From Rhodoferax sp. (GTDB lineage: Bacteria > Pseudomonadota > Gammaproteobacteria > Burkholderiales > Burkholderiaceae_C): a DNA stretch of 64,000 bases. The position numbers and the translations under genes were made by a program. The stretch is from NCBI GenBank assembly GCA_031291305.1, contig JARLJH010000054.1, forward strand, positions 1 to 64,000. Reading direction: 5' to 3'. Shown one piece after another: positions 37,118-46,414 of this stretch (the first letter of the stretch is position 1; each line of letters opens with the position of its first letter). The notes under the pieces were generated by a model. That model worked only from the letters and a program-made list of their open reading frames with translations. It had not been told where the DNA came from and did not search any database.

Positions 37118-38296
37118 TCAAGAAAGCAGGGCCTGTGCAAATTCCTGGGCGTTGAAGGTTTCCAGGTCTTCAAGCTTTTCGCCAACACCAATGAAATAAA
37201 CCGGTACTGGTCGCTCACGTGCGATGGCAGCCAGCACGCCCCCTTTGGCAGTACCGTCCAGCTTGGTCACGATCAGGCCAGTCAACCTCAGAATGTCGTC
37301 GAATGCTTTGACCTGGGTGAGCGCGTTCTGGCCGGTGTTGCCATCGATGACCAGCAGAATTTCATGCGGTGGCACGCTGGCGTCGGGCTCAACGACCGCG
37401 CGGGGTGCGTCAGGCTGACCCTGGTTGGCGCCTGTGGCGGCCAATGGGCCCGTCTTTTGGATCACCCGCTTGATTTTTTTCAGCTCTTCCATCAAGTGCA
37501 GTTGTGTGGGCAAGCGCCCGGCGGTGTCGACCAGCACCACATCACGCCCACGTGCCTTGCCAGCAGTGACCGCATCAAACGATACCGCCGCCGGGTCGCC
37601 GCCATCCTGGCTGATGATCTCCACTGTGTTGCGATCGGCCCACACGCCGAGTTGCTCACGCGCCGCTGCTCGAAATGTGTCGGCAGCGGCCAGCAGCACG
37701 GTGGCACCCTCGTTGGCCAGGTGGCGGGTGAGTTTGCCAATGGAGGTGGTTTTTCCCGCGCCGTTGACACCGGCAACCATGATGACCGTGGGTTTGAATT
37801 GGCCAATCAGCAAAGGTTTCTGCAACGGGGTGAGCAATTGGGTCAGTGACTGCACCAACAGCCCTTTGACAGCGGCCGGATCGGTGGTTTTGCTGTCCTT
37901 GACGCGACGCTTAAGGTCGCTGAGCAAGTGTTCGGTGGCCTTGACTCCGGTGTCGGCCATCAGCAGGGCGCTTTCCAGGTCTTCGTAGAGCTGGTCGTCA
38001 ATCTGCGTGCCGGTGAACACGGTGGTGATGCTGGCACCGGTTTTGCGCAGGCCGGTCTTAAGCTTGGCCAGCCAGGACACTCGCGCTGGCGGCGCTTCAG
38101 ATTGCTGGCCGGGACTGGGACTATCAGCGACAGGTGTCCGGCTGGGTTGCTCCGCTGATACGGTGTCAGCCACGCGCGTGGAAGTGCCTGATCCTAATGG
38201 CGCTGTAACGTCATTCGTGGCCGGTGTGTCAGACGCAGGCGTGTCCGAAGTGGTTATAGGGGCTGAAGCGAACTTTTTTTTGAAGAAGCTGAACAT
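37118..38296 (-). CDS. ftsY: Signal recognition particle receptor FtsY
   Basis: The SRP receptor GTPase docks ribosomes to the Sec translocon. The protein has 392 residues from the ATG at 38296 (MFSFFKKKF), an acidic/Ser-Pro-rich A domain of about 90 residues, then the NG domain with G1 GVNGAGKTTSIGKL, AADTFRAAAREQL, VDTAGRLPTQ and TKLDGTAKGG. It is divergent from the M16 peptidase gene with only 29 bases between starts. Confidence 0.96.
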   Translation of the reverse strand: MFSFFKKKFASAPITTSDTPASDTPATNDVTAPLGSGTSTRVADTVSAEQPSRTPVADSPSPGQQSEAPPARVSWLAKLKTGLRKTGASITTVFTGTQIDDQLYEDLESALLMADTGVKATEHLLSDLKRRVKDSKTTDPAAVKGLLVQSLTQLLTPLQKPLLIGQFKPTVIMVAGVNGAGKTTSIGKLTRHLANEGATVLLAAADTFRAAAREQLGVWADRNTVEIISQDGGDPAAVSFDAVTAGKARGRDVVLVDTAGRLPTQLHLMEELKKIKRVIQKTGPLAATGANQGQPDAPRAVVEPDASVPPHEILLVIDGNTGQNALTQVKAFDDILRLTGLIVTKLDGTAKGGVLAAIARERPVPVYFIGVGEKLEDLETFNAQEFAQALLS

Positions 38297-38325
38297 TTTT
38301 CGGTTTCGTGGTATCACTGCATTCT

Positions 38326-39795
38326 ATGAAACGCCACACCACCATCGCCTCTCCTGCTTGTTTCGCCAAACGCGTTCTATGGCCAATTCTGGTGATGATT
38401 GGGTTCGCCGTCCCGGCTGATGCGCAAATCAACGCCGTGTCAGAAGCCCTTTCAGTCCGTGCCGCCGCCCTGGACGCCACTCGCGCCCAGCAATTCACCC
38501 TGGCCAACGGTATGACGCTGATCGTCAAACCAGATCGGCGCTCGCCCACTGCGGTGCAGATGTTGTGGGTGCGCGTGGGGGCCATGGACGAGGTGGACGG
38601 CACTTCGGGCGTGGCGCATGTGTTGGAGCACATGATGTTCAAGGGCACGCCCAGCGTTCCGGCGGGTGAATTCTCACGCCGTGTGGCGGCTCTGGGTGGT
38701 CGAGACAACGCCTTCACCAGCCGCGACTACACCGGCTTTTACCAAATGGTCCCGGCGCGGCGGCTTGAAGATGTGATGCGGCTCGAATCGGACCGCTTTG
38801 CGCATAACCAGTGGTCAGACGATGTGTTCAAAAAGGAACTCGAAGTGGTCAAGGAAGAGCGCCGACTTCGTACAGAAGATAACCCTCTGGCCCTGATGAA
38901 TGAAGCGCTGAATGCTGCGGTGTTTGAAGCGTCACCGTATCGTCGCCCGATTGTTGGCTGGATGAGTGACCTGGATGCCTTGACACCGGCAGACGCGCGG
39001 GCGTTTTACCAGCGCTGGTATGTGCCTGCCAATGCGGCGGTGGTGGTGGCTGGGGACGTGGATGTTGCCAAGGTACGCGCGCTGGCCGAAAAATACTATG
39101 GCCGTTTGCCAGCGCGCCCCGTGCCTGATCGCAAGCCGCGCACGGAGCCCGTGCAGGTGGGCATCAAACGCATCGTTTTCAAGGCCGCGGCTGAGCAGGC
39201 CAACGTCGCGCTGGCGTTCAAGGTGCCTTCCTTGCAATGGCAAGCGGGCTCGCAAGGTGACACCGACGCCCTGGCGTTGACTGTGTTGGCCGCGGTGCTG
39301 GACGGTTACCAGGGTGCGCGGCTGGAGCGCGCGCTGACGCAGGGGCCGGACCATGTGGCCGACAATGCAGGCGCCGACAACGGCCTGTGGGGCCGGGGGC
39401 CGCAGTTGTTCATGTTGATGGGTGTGCCGACGCAGGGCAAGACGGCGGACCAGGTGGAGCAGGCTTTGCGTGCCCAGGTGCAGCGCGTGGCCACCGAGGG
39501 CATCACCGAGGCCGAGCTGGCGCGCGTCAAAACACAGTGGGTGGCCAGCGAGGTTTACAAGCTCGATTCGCTTTTCAACCAGGCGCGCGAACTCGGCAAG
39601 CAGTGGGTGCAAGGCCTGCCGGTGGACGCTGGCGAGCAACTGGTGCAGCGTCTGCGCGCGGTCACCGCAGACCAGGTTAAGGCGGTGGCCGCCAAATATT
39701 TTGGCGACGATCAGCTCACTGTGGCGCAGCTGGTGCCCCAGCCGCTGGACAAAAACCGCCGACCCCGCGCCATGCCCGCCGGACTCCGGGACTGA
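38326..39795 (+). CDS. M16 zinc peptidase, catalytic subunit
   Basis: A pitrilysin/PqqL-type zinc peptidase (489 residues from MKRHTTIASP). It has a signal peptide (about 1-34) and the inverted zinc motif HVLEH (H98, E101, H102), with downstream EVVKEERRLRTEDNP supplying the third ligand. It is followed by a second M16 gene without the zinc motif, the usual arrangement for a catalytic/structural pair in the periplasm. The substrate is unknown. Confidence 0.92.
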   Translation: MKRHTTIASPACFAKRVLWPILVMIGFAVPADAQINAVSEALSVRAAALDATRAQQFTLANGMTLIVKPDRRSPTAVQMLWVRVGAMDEVDGTSGVAHVLEHMMFKGTPSVPAGEFSRRVAALGGRDNAFTSRDYTGFYQMVPARRLEDVMRLESDRFAHNQWSDDVFKKELEVVKEERRLRTEDNPLALMNEALNAAVFEASPYRRPIVGWMSDLDALTPADARAFYQRWYVPANAAVVVAGDVDVAKVRALAEKYYGRLPARPVPDRKPRTEPVQVGIKRIVFKAAAEQANVALAFKVPSLQWQAGSQGDTDALALTVLAAVLDGYQGARLERALTQGPDHVADNAGADNGLWGRGPQLFMLMGVPTQGKTADQVEQALRAQVQRVATEGITEAELARVKTQWVASEVYKLDSLFNQARELGKQWVQGLPVDAGEQLVQRLRAVTADQVKAVAAKYFGDDQLTVAQLVPQPLDKNRRPRAMPAGLRD

Positions 39796-39800
39796 AACAG

Positions 39801-39885
39801 TTTCATAAAATATCTATGAAAACTATTAAAAACATAGCTACTTATTATTTGTTGACGGGGGCTATAGGCCTATTTTTTATAAATC
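39801..39885. repeat. Mini-repeat-like AT-rich sequence at the start of the second M16 gene
   Basis: The stretch has AACATAGCTACTTATTATTTG and GGGGGCTATAGGCC followed by a T-rich run, with blocks (ATAGCTA, GGCTATAG) seen in other mini-repeats of this window. It covers the ATG at 39816 and codes for most of the signal peptide of that gene. Confidence 0.45.
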
Positions 39886-41192
39886 CTGTGTGGGCAGGTA
39901 TCCCCATTGAGTACTGGACGCAAGCTACCGGTGCCCAGGTTTATCTGGTGCCAAGCCCGGCGATTCCGATGGTTGATGTGCAAATTGACTTTGATGCGGG
40001 CAGCCGTCGGGACCCGCCAGACAAGGCTGGTTTGGCGACTGTCACCGCCGGTATGGTGAGCAAAGGCTTGCGTGCCGGTGTTGGTGCGCAGGAGCCAGCG
40101 CTGGATGAAAACGCTTTGGGTGAAGCCTGGGCTGATCTGGGCGCGGGGTTCACGGCCCATGCCAGCGATGACCGCATGAGTTTCTCTTTGCGCTCGCTCA
40201 CTTACCCGGACTTGTTGGGCCGCTCGGTGCAACTGGCTGCGCGGCAACTGGCGCAACCCGCTTTTCCGACAGACATCTGGCAGCGCGAACGGGGCAGCCT
40301 GCAGTCAGCTCTCAAAGAGGCCAACACCCGTCCGGCCACCGTGGCAGGCCGTGCTTTCTCACAAGCGGTATATGGCACGCATCCCTACGGGTATGAGATG
40401 ACCGAGGCCACGCTGGCAAAGATTGACGTGGCAGACATGGCCGCGATGTATCGCCAGATGATCGTGCCTTGCCGCGCCAAGGTGACCATCGTCGGCGCGG
40501 TCAATCGCCCGCAGGCCGATGCGCTGGTGCAGCAGCTTCTGGGCAGGCTGGTTGCGGGTCAGCAAGCAGGTGCCGAGACTTGTATGCCTCTTCCACCCAT
40601 AGCCGAGGTGCAACCGCTTGCCTCTGCCAGCGAGCAACACATTGCCTTCAACTCGGCGCAGGCGCATGTGCTGATTGGCCAGCCCGGTTTCAAGCGCGAC
40701 GATCCGGATTACTTTGCATTGATCGTGGGCAACTACATCCTCGGCGGCGGTGGCTTTGTGTCGCGCTTGACCGAGGAGGTTCGTGAAAAGCGTGGCTTGA
40801 GCTACAGCGTGTCTAGCGGTTTTGCCCCAGGTTTGCATGCGGGTGCCTTTACCATTTCGCTGCAAACCCGCCCTGATCAGGCGGTAGAAGCCGTCAAGGT
40901 TGCGCGGGAGGTGCTCACCAGCTTTGTCGCCCATGGGCCGACCCCGGCTGAGTTGCAGGCCGCCAAAGACAACCTGGTGGGTGGCTTCCCGCTGCTGATT
41001 GACAGCAATCGCAAGTTACTGGGTAACGTCGCCAACATAGCCTGGAACAACTTGTCGCTGGATTACCTTGATGGCTGGACACGGCAGGTGGAAAAAGTCA
41101 CGCTGGCAGATATCAAAAGCGCATTTGCACGCAAGCTGCAGCCCGACAGGATGGTGACTGTTGTGCTGGGTGGCATGCCAGCCAGCCGTTGA
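39816..41192 (+). CDS. M16-family protein lacking the zinc motif
   Basis: The 458-residue M16 fold protein has a signal peptide (about 1-27). Where the partner has HxxEH this one reads GLATVTAGMVSKG, so it is catalytically dead. It keeps the R/Y motif EEVREKRGLSYSVSSGF, as non-catalytic subunits of M16B pairs do. The signal peptide is encoded by AT-rich sequence resembling a mini-repeat. It follows the catalytic gene by 20 bases. Confidence 0.9.
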   Translation: MKTIKNIATYYLLTGAIGLFFINPVWAGIPIEYWTQATGAQVYLVPSPAIPMVDVQIDFDAGSRRDPPDKAGLATVTAGMVSKGLRAGVGAQEPALDENALGEAWADLGAGFTAHASDDRMSFSLRSLTYPDLLGRSVQLAARQLAQPAFPTDIWQRERGSLQSALKEANTRPATVAGRAFSQAVYGTHPYGYEMTEATLAKIDVADMAAMYRQMIVPCRAKVTIVGAVNRPQADALVQQLLGRLVAGQQAGAETCMPLPPIAEVQPLASASEQHIAFNSAQAHVLIGQPGFKRDDPDYFALIVGNYILGGGGFVSRLTEEVREKRGLSYSVSSGFAPGLHAGAFTISLQTRPDQAVEAVKVAREVLTSFVAHGPTPAELQAAKDNLVGGFPLLIDSNRKLLGNVANIAWNNLSLDYLDGWTRQVEKVTLADIKSAFARKLQPDRMVTVVLGGMPASR

Positions 41193-41258
41193 GTGTCGGG
41201 CAGTGTCTGCAACACGGGATAACATGCCCGTACTGTTGAGCAACCGCTTACCCACCTG

Positions 41259-41879
41259 ATGAAAAAAGACCCCCCCAAGCCTTACCGCAAACCTTTGCGC
41301 CCACGCGCCATGCAGACTCACGAGGTTCGCATCATTAGCGGCCTGTTCAAGCGCACCAAATTGGCCGTGGCCGACAAGCCCGGCCTGCGTCCCACGCCCG
41401 ACAGGGTGCGTGAAACCCTGTTCAACTGGCTCGGGCAGGACTTGACAGGCTGGCGCTGTCTGGACGCCTTTGCGGGCACCGGTGCGCTGGGCTTCGAGTC
41501 TGCATCACGCGGTGCCAAAGCGGTGCAGTTGGTCGAAAATGATCCGGCGCTGGTGGCCCAGCTCAAACGTGTCATCGAGCAGCTGAAGCTGACCGGCGTG
41601 CAGGTGCTGCGCGGCGACGGCCTGGCGGCACTCCGGCAGGCGTTGCCCGCCAGTTTGGAAGTGGTTTTTCTCGACCCGCCGTTCGACTCAGAGGTGTTCG
41701 ATGCGGTCGTGCAGGCGGCGGGGCAGGCCGTGACAGTCAGCGGCTTTGTTTATCTGGAAGCTCCCACGCGCTGGACCGACGAGCGGCTGCAAGCGGCGCA
41801 CTTGCAGGTGGTTCGTTATCTAAAGGCGGGTGCCGTGCATGCGCATTTATTGCAACGCAATGACGCTGCCGGGGTTTAA
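41259..41879 (+). CDS. rsmD: 16S rRNA (guanine966-N2)-methyltransferase RsmD
   Basis: It methylates G966 of 16S rRNA. The 206 residues include VRIISGLFKRTKLAV, RPTPDRVRETLFNWL, the SAM loop LDAFAGTGALGFE and the catalytic FLDPPFDSE. It precedes coaD, a widespread pairing. A shorter start at the internal ATG near MQTHEVR is possible. Confidence 0.94.
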   Translation: MKKDPPKPYRKPLRPRAMQTHEVRIISGLFKRTKLAVADKPGLRPTPDRVRETLFNWLGQDLTGWRCLDAFAGTGALGFESASRGAKAVQLVENDPALVAQLKRVIEQLKLTGVQVLRGDGLAALRQALPASLEVVFLDPPFDSEVFDAVVQAAGQAVTVSGFVYLEAPTRWTDERLQAAHLQVVRYLKAGAVHAHLLQRNDAAGV

Positions 41880-41949
41880 CCGTTCTTGCAGAGCAGATAC
41901 AGGGTCGCACGATAATCAGCTCTGTTGTTTGGTTTGCGAGACTTGACCC

Positions 41950-42450
41950 ATGCCCCATCATCTGACTGCTGTTTACCCCGGTACCTTTGACCCGATCACC
42001 TTAGGTCACGAAGACATCGTGCGCCGTGCGGCGCAATTGTTTGACCACGTGATCGTCGCTGTGGCCGCCGGGCATCATAAAAAGGCGTTGTTTTCAGTGG
42101 ATGAACGTGTGGACATGGCTCGTCATGCCCTGTCAGACGCGCCTGGCGTGGAGGTCGTGGCGTTTCACGGCCTGCTGCGGGACTTTGTGATTGCTCGTGG
42201 TGCCAAGGCTATGGTGCGCGGCTTGCGCGCCGTTACCGACTTTGATTACGAATTCCAGTTGGCAGGTATGAACCGCACTCTGATGCCTGACGTTGAAACC
42301 ATTTTCCTGGCACCGAGCGACAAATTCCAGTACATCTCCAGTACCCTGGTGCGCGAGATCGCCACCTTGGGTGGCGAGGTAGACCAGTTTGTGTCGCCCG
42401 GTGTCAACCAGCGGCTGCTTGACAAAGTGCGCAGCGCGGCCGCATCCTGA
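41950..42450 (+). CDS. coaD: Phosphopantetheine adenylyltransferase
   Basis: It adenylates 4'-phosphopantetheine, the penultimate step to coenzyme A. YPGTFDPITLGHEDIVRRA holds the nucleotidyltransferase HxGH-type site (TLGH), and the C-terminal YISSTLVREIATLGG is the second signature. It has 166 residues, as expected. Confidence 0.96.
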   Translation: MPHHLTAVYPGTFDPITLGHEDIVRRAAQLFDHVIVAVAAGHHKKALFSVDERVDMARHALSDAPGVEVVAFHGLLRDFVIARGAKAMVRGLRAVTDFDYEFQLAGMNRTLMPDVETIFLAPSDKFQYISSTLVREIATLGGEVDQFVSPGVNQRLLDKVRSAAAS

Positions 42451-42471
42451 CGTTTAAATCTGGAGAACCCC

Positions 42472-42927
42472 ATGAAGATACTTTTGCCTATTGATGGCTC
42501 GCCTGCTGCACTTGAAGCGGTAATGTTTGCGATTCGCTTGGCTGGTGATGGTCTGAACACCACCGTAGTGCTGGCCAATGTTCAAGAGCATGCCAGTTTG
42601 TACGAGCTGATGGTGGCGCATGACCCGCAGGTGATCGAACAGGTGAGCGCGGCCGCGGGTGCCAACACTTTGAAGCCCGCGCAGACCTTGTTGCAGGACG
42701 CGGGCATTGCCTTCGAGAGCGAGATTGCCATTGGTGACCCGGCGCGTACCTTGGTGGATATCCTGGAAAACTATGGCTGTGATCTGGTGGTGATGGGGGC
42801 CAGAGGCACCAGCACCCTGCGCAGCGCGCTGATGGGTTCTGTTTCCAATGAATTGCTGCACGCTGCAGGTGTGCCGGTGATGATTGTCAAGAGCTCGGAA
42901 GAACCTAACGACGAGACCGAGGGCTAA
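42472..42927 (+). CDS. Universal stress protein (UspA family)
   Basis: The 151-residue protein has one Usp domain. It starts MKILLPIDGSPAALEAV and carries the nucleotide-binding loop GARGTSTLRSALMGSVSNELL, so it is of the ATP-binding type. Usp proteins support survival under stress by mostly unclear means. It stands between coaD and a ferredoxin with its own GGAGA ribosome site. Confidence 0.93.
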   Translation: MKILLPIDGSPAALEAVMFAIRLAGDGLNTTVVLANVQEHASLYELMVAHDPQVIEQVSAAAGANTLKPAQTLLQDAGIAFESEIAIGDPARTLVDILENYGCDLVVMGARGTSTLRSALMGSVSNELLHAAGVPVMIVKSSEEPNDETEG

Positions 42928-42978
42928 GCCCCACATTTCAATAGCGTTTTCATTCAAACGACATCACGGACAACTTGC

Positions 42979-43248
42979 ATGGCTTTGCTGATCACCGACG
43001 AATGCATCAATTGTGATGTTTGCGAGCCTGAATGCCCGAATCAAGCGATTTTTATGGGCGCAGAGATTTACGAAATTGATCCTGGCAAGTGCACCGAATG
43101 TGTGGGCCATTTTGATGAACCGCAGTGCGTGCAGGTATGCCCGGTGAACTGTATTCCGGTCAACTCGGCGTATGTTGAAGACCACGAAACACTATGGCAA
43201 AAATACCGGCGGCTTCAGGCACTGACAACGCAAAATCTTTCTGCATAG
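42979..43248 (+). CDS. YfhL-type 2[4Fe-4S] ferredoxin
   Basis: The 89-residue ferredoxin has two clusters, ligated by CINCDVCEPECP and CTECVGHFDEPQCVQVCP; the longer spacing in the second motif is typical of the YfhL/allochromatium-type group. It is adjacent to coaD in many betaproteobacteria. The electron partner is unknown. Confidence 0.93.
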   Translation: MALLITDECINCDVCEPECPNQAIFMGAEIYEIDPGKCTECVGHFDEPQCVQVCPVNCIPVNSAYVEDHETLWQKYRRLQALTTQNLSA

Positions 43249-43306
43249 TGACTGGAATTGGCGTTACACCAACTGTCCATGGATATGACTGACTTGATTG
43301 GTACGG

Positions 43307-43762
43307 TCATCCAGGCTGTCGGTCGAGTTCCGGCTTTTTGACACTTCGCTTTTTGGTGGGCTGATGAGCGGTTCCGGGTACCAAGGCGGTAAAGTCTTTT
43401 GGCTTGGTAACTTGATGTCTGGGCCGTTTGGGTTTGATGATGACGACCGTCGGCTCTGAGGCGGCGGATTTGGGCTTGTGCGCCACATGGTTCTTGGCCT
43501 CGGTGGCGCGCAGTGCAGCTTCGTTCGCAAGCCTGCTTCTTTCCATCTCTTTGGCCAACTCTGCATCACGTTGCGTGGCCGCATCCTGTTGCAGTTTCTG
43601 TTGTGGATCGCGTGAATCATCGATATTCAGCAGCTTGCCGCCAGGGCAGGGTGACTGACTGTAGGCATCGCCACATTTGTAGATATTTTCGGCTGTAGCC
43701 CGCGTCAATACTGCACTTGAAGCTATAAAAATAGAAATTATCAACGAGCACTTTTTGATCAT
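43307..43762 (-). CDS. DUF4124-domain secreted protein
   Basis: The 151-residue protein has a signal peptide (about 1-24) and then a short DUF4124 module, IYKCGDAYSQSPCPGG, with two cysteines. A charged coiled-coil region and a lysine/proline-rich tail follow. DUF4124 proteins are periplasmic or envelope proteins of unknown role. Part of the signal peptide is encoded by AT-rich sequence like the mini-repeats (43718-43742). Confidence 0.82.
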   Translation of the reverse strand: MIKKCSLIISIFIASSAVLTRATAENIYKCGDAYSQSPCPGGKLLNIDDSRDPQQKLQQDAATQRDAELAKEMERSRLANEAALRATEAKNHVAHKPKSAASEPTVVIIKPKRPRHQVTKPKDFTALVPGTAHQPTKKRSVKKPELDRQPG

Positions 43763-43804
43763 GTTGTTTCCAATTTTTTGGTTGTAGCGGTGACAGAAGT
43801 CTAT

Positions 43805-44425
43805 TCAGGAGTCAAAGTTCCCGCCAGGGGGCCGAGGAATCTTAGGCCTAGGTGGCTTGCTGGTGTGGATTAGCCTAGTAGCCTGATCCATGTCACCAGC
43901 CAGCAAGGCAGGCAGAGCTTTGAGCGCACGGTCAATCGTCTGTTCAATGGCGATGCGGTGGTCTGGAGACGGCTTTTTCAGAACCCAATGGATCACGTCT
44001 GCGCGGTTGCCAGGATGCCCGATGCCGATTTTCAGTCGCCAATATTGATCAGTACCCAGTTGGGCGTGAATGTCGCGCAGGCCATTGTGCCCAGCGTGGC
44101 TGCCACCGAGTTTGAGTTTGGCTTCGCCTGGAGGGATATCCAGGTCGTCATGCGCCACCAGCATCTCCTGCGGGCTAATTTTGAAGAAATTGACCAGCGC
44201 CGCCACCGATTTACCGCTGAGATTCATGAACGTCTGGGGTTGCAGCAACCACACGGTTTGACCAGCGACAGAGGTACGAGCCACCATCCCGTAGTAGCTT
44301 TTGTCGATGACCAAAGGTGCGTGCAAAGCCTGTGAGACCGTATCGATCCACCAGAACCCTGCGTTATGGCGGGTCTGGTCGTAGTCAGGGCCGGGGTTTC
44401 CCAGGCCAACAAAAAGTCGAATCAT
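43805..44425 (-). CDS. pth: Peptidyl-tRNA hydrolase
   Basis: It recycles tRNA from prematurely released peptidyl-tRNA. I chose [21 protein letters not shown] at 44425 (206 residues) and rejected the extra 60 residues of open frame. The catalytic histidine is in that N-terminal motif, and [26 protein letters not shown] is diagnostic. It lies downstream of rplY and its terminator, in the usual prs-rplY-pth order. Confidence 0.95.
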   Translation of the reverse strand: MIRLFVGLGNPGPDYDQTRHNAGFWWIDTVSQALHAPLVIDKSYYGMVARTSVAGQTVWLLQPQTFMNLSGKSVAALVNFFKISPQEMLVAHDDLDIPPGEAKLKLGGSHAGHNGLRDIHAQLGTDQYWRLKIGIGHPGNRADVIHWVLKKPSPDHRIAIEQTIDRALKALPALLAGDMDQATRLIHTSKPPRPKIPRPPGGNFDS

Positions 44426-44450
44426 GATGGGGATTATGCAAGTATTGGCC

Positions 44451-44478
44451 AAAAAAAAGCCCACCGAGGTGGGCTCTT
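44451..44478 (-). terminator. Rho-independent terminator after rplY
   Basis: Read on the minus strand, AGCCCACC / GGTGGGCT forms a stem followed by a run of eight T. It sits 18 bases after the rplY stop and before pth. Confidence 0.85.
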
Positions 44479-44495
44479 GAGTGGTCAAGGTTGGC

Positions 44496-45161
44496 TTACT
44501 TCTTGGCCGCGGGCTTGGCGCCAGCTTTAGCAGCCGGTTTGGCTGCAGCGGCATCAGCTGCGGCAGGTGCTGCTTCCGCGGCGGGTGCTGCTTCCACGGC
44601 AGCAACCATTACCACAGACACTACGACCGGGTTTTTGTCGCTACCGTGGGTAATGGCTTTGACGCCCTTGGGCATTGGGATGTCCTGCAGGTGCAGGGAG
44701 CTGCCCTTTTTCAGACCACTCAGATCTACCTTGATGAACTCAGGCAGGTCAGCCGGGAGACACAACACGTCGATTTCACTGAATACGTGGTTAGCAATGC
44801 AACCTTCGGACTTGATGGCGACCGACTGGTCGTCACCGACAAAGTGCAATGGCACCTTCATGTGAAGTTTGGTGGTGGCGTCAACGCGCTGGAAATCAAT
44901 GTGCAACACGAGTTGTTTGAACGGGTGCACTTGCACGTCGCGCAACAAAACCTTCTGCTCTGTACCAGCGATGTCCATATCCAGAATGCTGGAGTGGAAG
45001 GCTTCCTTTTTCAGGGCGTGCCACAGGGCGTTGTGATCGATTTCGATCAGCTGGGGTGCGGTGGCTCCACCGTAGACGATACCGGGCGTGCGACCGGTGA
45101 TGCGCAGACGGCGGCTCGCACCCGTACCTTGCTTGGCGCGCTCAAAAGCGACTAATTTCAT
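44496..45161 (-). CDS. rplY: 50S ribosomal protein L25 (Ctc form)
   Basis: L25 binds 5S rRNA. The 221-residue long form has an N-terminal L25 domain ([17 protein letters not shown]) and the C-terminal TL5/CTC beta domain. It ends in an Ala/Lys/Pro tail rich in repeats of the [10 protein letters not shown] kind. It lies between prs and pth and is flanked by terminators. Confidence 0.95.
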   Translation of the reverse strand: MKLVAFERAKQGTGASRRLRITGRTPGIVYGGATAPQLIEIDHNALWHALKKEAFHSSILDMDIAGTEQKVLLRDVQVHPFKQLVLHIDFQRVDATTKLHMKVPLHFVGDDQSVAIKSEGCIANHVFSEIDVLCLPADLPEFIKVDLSGLKKGSSLHLQDIPMPKGVKAITHGSDKNPVVVSVVMVAAVEAAPAAEAAPAAADAAAAKPAAKAGAKPAAKK

Positions 45162-45204
45162 GTTCTAACTCCTGATGGGGCCGACCGCGACCAGTGCGAC
45201 CCTG

Positions 45205-45240
45205 TTTAAAAAAAGCCCGCCACCCTGAATGAGTGGGGGC
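45205..45240 (-). terminator. Probable terminator after prs
   Basis: On the minus strand, GCCC-CAC and GTG-GC-GGGC can pair imperfectly before a run of seven T, about 20 bases past the prs stop. The stem has mismatches, so it is less certain than the rplY one. Confidence 0.5.
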
Positions 45241-45255
45241 CACTTGAGATTCTGA

Positions 45256-46233
45256 TCAGAACAGGTTGTCTTGATCAGAAAACAAACTCATGACCGACTT
45301 GCCTAATGCAATCCGGTGGATGGTCTCCGCAATGAGCGGTGCCACGTTCAGTTGCCTTATTTTGGGGCAGGCCATTGCGTTGGGGCTCAGCGGAATGGTA
45401 TTTGTGACCACAACTTCGTCTAGTGCTTGGCCGTTGCTGATACGGTCGATCGCCGGGCCAGAGAAGATTGGATGGGTGCAATAGGCATAAACTTTCTTGG
45501 CGCCGCGCTGTTTCAGGACTTCTGCGGCCTTTACCAGCGTACCGGCGGTGTCGATCATGTCGTCCATGATGACGCAGTTGCGGCCTTCAATCTCGCCAAT
45601 CACATGCATGACTTCGCTGACATTGGCCTTGGGACGGCGTTTGTCGATGATGGCCAAGTCGCAGCCGAGTTGTTTGGCCAGCGCCCGTGCACGCACCACA
45701 CCACCCACATCGGGAGAGACCACAATTAAGTCGTCATAATTTTTCTGGCGCAAATCGCCCAGCAAAACGGGGGATGCGTAAATGTTGTCAACGGGAATGT
45801 CAAAGAAACCTTGAATCTGGTCGGCATGCAAATCCATGGTTAAAACGCGGGCAACACCGACAGCCTGCAGCATGTTGGCCACGACTTTGGCAGAAATCGG
45901 CACACGGCTGGAGCGTGGGCGGCGATCTTGTCGCGCGTAACCAAAGTAAGGAATCACCGCGCTGATACGTTCGGCAGAGGCACGTTTGAGCGCGTCCACC
46001 ATGATCAGCAATTCCATCAGGTTTTCATTGGTGGGTTGGCAGGTGCTTTGCACCACAAACACATCACGGGCGCGCACGTTTTGCTTGATTTCGACGGTGA
46101 CTTCACCGTCAGAGAATCGGCCTACTTCCGCTGCACCCAGCCTAGTTTTAAGATGGTGGGCAATGTCTGCAGCCAACGAAGGGTTGGCATTGCCGGTAAA
46201 AACCATGAATTCAGGGGGTTGATCGGCTAGCAT
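45256..46233 (-). CDS. prs: Ribose-phosphate pyrophosphokinase
   Basis: It makes PRPP for nucleotide, histidine and tryptophan synthesis. The protein has 325 residues from the ATG at 46233. [13 protein letters not shown] opens the family core, [15 protein letters not shown] is the ATP loop, [17 protein letters not shown] and the PRPP loop [13 protein letters not shown] are intact. It follows tRNA-Gln and ispE, the classical order. Confidence 0.96.
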   Translation of the reverse strand: MLADQPPEFMVFTGNANPSLAADIAHHLKTRLGAAEVGRFSDGEVTVEIKQNVRARDVFVVQSTCQPTNENLMELLIMVDALKRASAERISAVIPYFGYARQDRRPRSSRVPISAKVVANMLQAVGVARVLTMDLHADQIQGFFDIPVDNIYASPVLLGDLRQKNYDDLIVVSPDVGGVVRARALAKQLGCDLAIIDKRRPKANVSEVMHVIGEIEGRNCVIMDDMIDTAGTLVKAAEVLKQRGAKKVYAYCTHPIFSGPAIDRISNGQALDEVVVTNTIPLSPNAMACPKIRQLNVAPLIAETIHRIALGKSVMSLFSDQDNLF

Positions 46234-46296
46234 GGTGTTCCCAACTGATAAGTCGCAATTGCTTAGGCGTGCTGGCAAGCAACACGCATGGAAATT

Positions 46297-46373
46297 TGGC
46301 AGGGGAAGAAGGATTCGAACCTTCGCATGCTGGAATCAAAATCCAGTGCCTTAACCAGCTTGGCGACTCCCCT
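46297..46373 (-). tRNA. tRNA-Gln (anticodon UUG)
   Basis: A 77-base cloverleaf on the minus strand: AGGGGAG acceptor stem, anticodon loop TTTTGAT giving UUG, T-loop GTTCGAATC, and encoded CCA at the 3' end. It lies between ispE and prs. Confidence 0.95.
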
Positions 46374-46414
46374 ACACGGGTGTGGCATACAAAATGACAC
46401 ACCGATAAACCGAT

